A stretch of DNA of 59,955 nucleotides from Oxalobacteraceae bacterium (GTDB taxonomy: Bacteria > Pseudomonadota > Gammaproteobacteria > Burkholderiales > Burkholderiaceae_D). Where the stretch lies: assembly GCA_027490465.1 (NCBI GenBank), contig JAIXXZ010000100.1, forward strand, positions 1 to 59,955, in the 5' to 3' direction. Each line of letters starts with the position of its first letter. The stretch's first letter is position 1. Under the pieces are notes generated by a model that saw only the letters and a list, made by a program, of their open reading frames with translations, was not told the DNA's origin and made no database searches. Of this stretch, positions 58,589 through 59,955 are shown piece by piece. A program made the translations under genes and the position numbers.

Positions 58589-59479
58589 TCAGGCGGCGCA
58601 GTTCTTGAGCTGGACAGGTTCGCCGTGGCGATAGATCTGATTCAATTCTTCGGGTTTGAAGTCGATTTTCAGCGGTGAAGTAGGATCCAGCGCCAGCGGG
58701 TGATCAGGATCGACCAGTGCCATCGCATAAATGGGCTCGTAGTCGGTGACGAATAAGGCCTTGTAACCGTAGTCGTCCACAGGACCCAGGTTGTAGTACC
58801 GCAAACCATTGCGTGCAGCCCAGCGGCAAGCCAACAAGCACGCATAGTTGCCCGGCGAGCGCGTCTTGAAATCCCGATTCCACTGGCAGAAGCTGCCATA
58901 CAGCTGATCGTACTTCGGCAGAATCACCGAGACATCCGTCAGTACCAGCTCACCCTCGGGCGAATGCATGCGCAAAACCAGCACCTCGAGATTTTTTACA
59001 TAATCGACAAATCCTGCGACTTCTTCGTCCGCGATGTAGCATTTTTCGAAATGCGCACCACCCATTTCGAACATATCGTCAACGGTCAGATCCTTGCCTT
59101 TGATGACCTCTTCGGTGTACTTGAAGCCTCGGTACTGCTTGTCGAACTCGCGGAATTTGCGCGAGCGGCGCTCCTCGCACCAGAATTCGTCCGAGGCGGT
59201 ATCTACCAGCCCGTACTTGTCATTGATGGGAACACCATAGGGGCTGTCCGGCGGCAGCGCATAAACCACGAAAGGCCGAGGCGCCATGGCCAGCATCTCG
59301 TCGCTGATGTCTATATAAGGGCAGAGCGCGTCCCAGCGGGTGGTGTAGTAGAGGATGTCCTCGTGGTAGCTCTCGACGCAGAGGTTTTTGGCGGTCCAGC
59401 TCTGGTTACCGACACGCATCACCCGCGGCGACTGACGGGCTTTCTTGATTTCGCCCAATCGATATAGGGATCCGTTCAT
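58589..59479 (-). CDS. GNAT-fold, arginyl/leucyl-transferase-like protein of unknown specificity
   Basis: This 296-residue protein has no signal peptide. The C-terminal half recalls aminoacyl-tRNA-protein transferases and related GNAT folds: GELVLTDVSVILPKYDQLYG, SFCQWNRDFKTRSPGNYACL, LACRWAARNGLRYYNLGPVD and YGYKALFVTDYEPIYA. The N-terminal half has several Trp/Cys (FWCEERRSRKFREFDKQYRG). An N-terminal protein-modifying role (arginylation-like) is possible but not shown; a simple acyltransferase is the alternative. Its start overlaps the stop of the YkgJ-like gene (ATGA), so both are translated together. Confidence 0.65.
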   Translation of the reverse strand: MNGSLYRLGEIKKARQSPRVMRVGNQSWTAKNLCVESYHEDILYYTTRWDALCPYIDISDEMLAMAPRPFVVYALPPDSPYGVPINDKYGLVDTASDEFWCEERRSRKFREFDKQYRGFKYTEEVIKGKDLTVDDMFEMGGAHFEKCYIADEEVAGFVDYVKNLEVLVLRMHSPEGELVLTDVSVILPKYDQLYGSFCQWNRDFKTRSPGNYACLLACRWAARNGLRYYNLGPVDDYGYKALFVTDYEPIYAMALVDPDHPLALDPTSPLKIDFKPEELNQIYRHGEPVQLKNCAA

Positions 59480-59919
59480 TCTGATGTGTCCTTATGTAAA
59501 GGTGCAATCGGAAGTCTTTTCAAATCAAAGTAATCCGAGTCGATCTCGAAGTTATTTTTCAAAAACCCGGGATCGGATTTTTCCAGCCTGACGATTTCCT
59601 TTTTACAGGAGGCCAGGTGTCTGGATGCCTCGCTCTTTGCATCTTTTAGTTGGCGAACGTACTCCGGCATTAAAGGACAATCCTTATCGTAATGGACCGT
59701 CTTTGAGGCCGGATTATAAGCGAGTGGATAAAGCTTGCAACTAAAAGGTTTGGTATCGCCGAGCACGCAGCCCGTCGGACCGAGGTTGGGGCAGTCGGTT
59801 TCAATACAGATGCTGCCGTATTTTTTCTTTTCTTTTTGGGTCAGCGTTATCTCGAGGGGCGGGTAGTCCGCCTCGACGAAACAGCATCGCCGACATTCTG
59901 CGCAGTGGTCAAATGGCAT
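59476..59919 (-). CDS. YkgJ-family cysteine-cluster protein
   Basis: This 147-residue protein starts with the CxxCxxCC cluster (HCAECRRCCFVEAD), followed by CIETDCPNLGPTGCVLGDTK and PFSCKLYPLAY, then KDCPLMPEY. This is the YkgJ zinc- or iron-sulfur-binding pattern (UPF0153-type). Members have been linked to Fe-S or zinc binding, but their reaction is not established. An AGGA site lies six bases before the ATG. It overlaps the GNAT-like gene by four bases, so a shared task is likely. Confidence 0.88.
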   Translation of the reverse strand: MPFDHCAECRRCCFVEADYPPLEITLTQKEKKKYGSICIETDCPNLGPTGCVLGDTKPFSCKLYPLAYNPASKTVHYDKDCPLMPEYVRQLKDAKSEASRHLASCKKEIVRLEKSDPGFLKNNFEIDSDYFDLKRLPIAPLHKDTSE

Positions 59920-59955
59920 GCGCGATCCTGAAGGAGTTACAGGCCGATGATGGCA

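Overview
The window reads as the chromosome of a betaproteobacterium of Burkholderiales type that can carry out anoxygenic photosynthesis. The main reason is a complete LH2 antenna operon (pucB, pucA, pucC) with two TGT-N12-ACA (PpsR/CrtJ) sites in front of it. Orphan SoxYZ, a solitary TAXI binding protein, a fused SpeD-SpeE and a long pyruvate carboxylase fit an aerobic phototroph of that order, but the genus cannot be fixed from the sequence alone. No rRNA, tRNA, CRISPR array, phage or transposase gene is visible.

Layout. 0-13 kb is mostly metabolic: a truncated polyamine-type binding protein, a LysR regulator, an omega-aminotransferase, a Tat-exported lipoprotein hydrolase, a cytochrome P450, an EamA exporter, pyruvate carboxylase, a zinc alcohol dehydrogenase and soxYZ. 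13-37 kb is an accessory region with two interleaved themes. The first is ten copies of a ~135 bp element with ~18 bp imperfect terminal inverted repeats (MITE-like) that sit between genes. In at least three places the element runs into a reading frame: the N-terminus of a 16-residue-repeat protein, and the C-termini of an MFS protein and ThrH. The second theme is cell-envelope acyl chemistry: an MBOAT acyltransferase operon with two SGNH esterases, an AT3-SGNH (OafA-type) acyltransferase, three more SGNH proteins, two lytic transglycosylases, an NlpC/P60 peptidase and a CapA-like protein. A degenerate MESH1/SpoT-type HD protein and a 7TMR-DISM-SpoIIE phosphatase receptor lie in the same stretch.

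38-60 kb holds a keto-acid hydratase and an altronate/galactarate dehydratase (divergent), a membrane-anchored TAXI protein, the puc operon with a 35-residue membrane peptide downstream, a TonB receptor, an epoxide-hydrolase-like enzyme, speDE, a 1227-residue RTX protein, a ThDP lyase/CoA ligase pair with a GntR regulator, and a SET / GNAT-like / YkgJ group at the right edge.

How the parts connect. The strongest predictions are: (1) PucA carries Phe44-Leu45, the signature of the blue-shifted B800-820 (LH3) antenna; (2) the acyltransferase, SGNH and lytic-transglycosylase genes of 22-38 kb could together control O-acylation, and hence cleavage, of peptidoglycan or a surface glycan; (3) the MITE-like family has been recruited into coding sequence several times. 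All functional statements come from reading motifs by eye; no searches were run.
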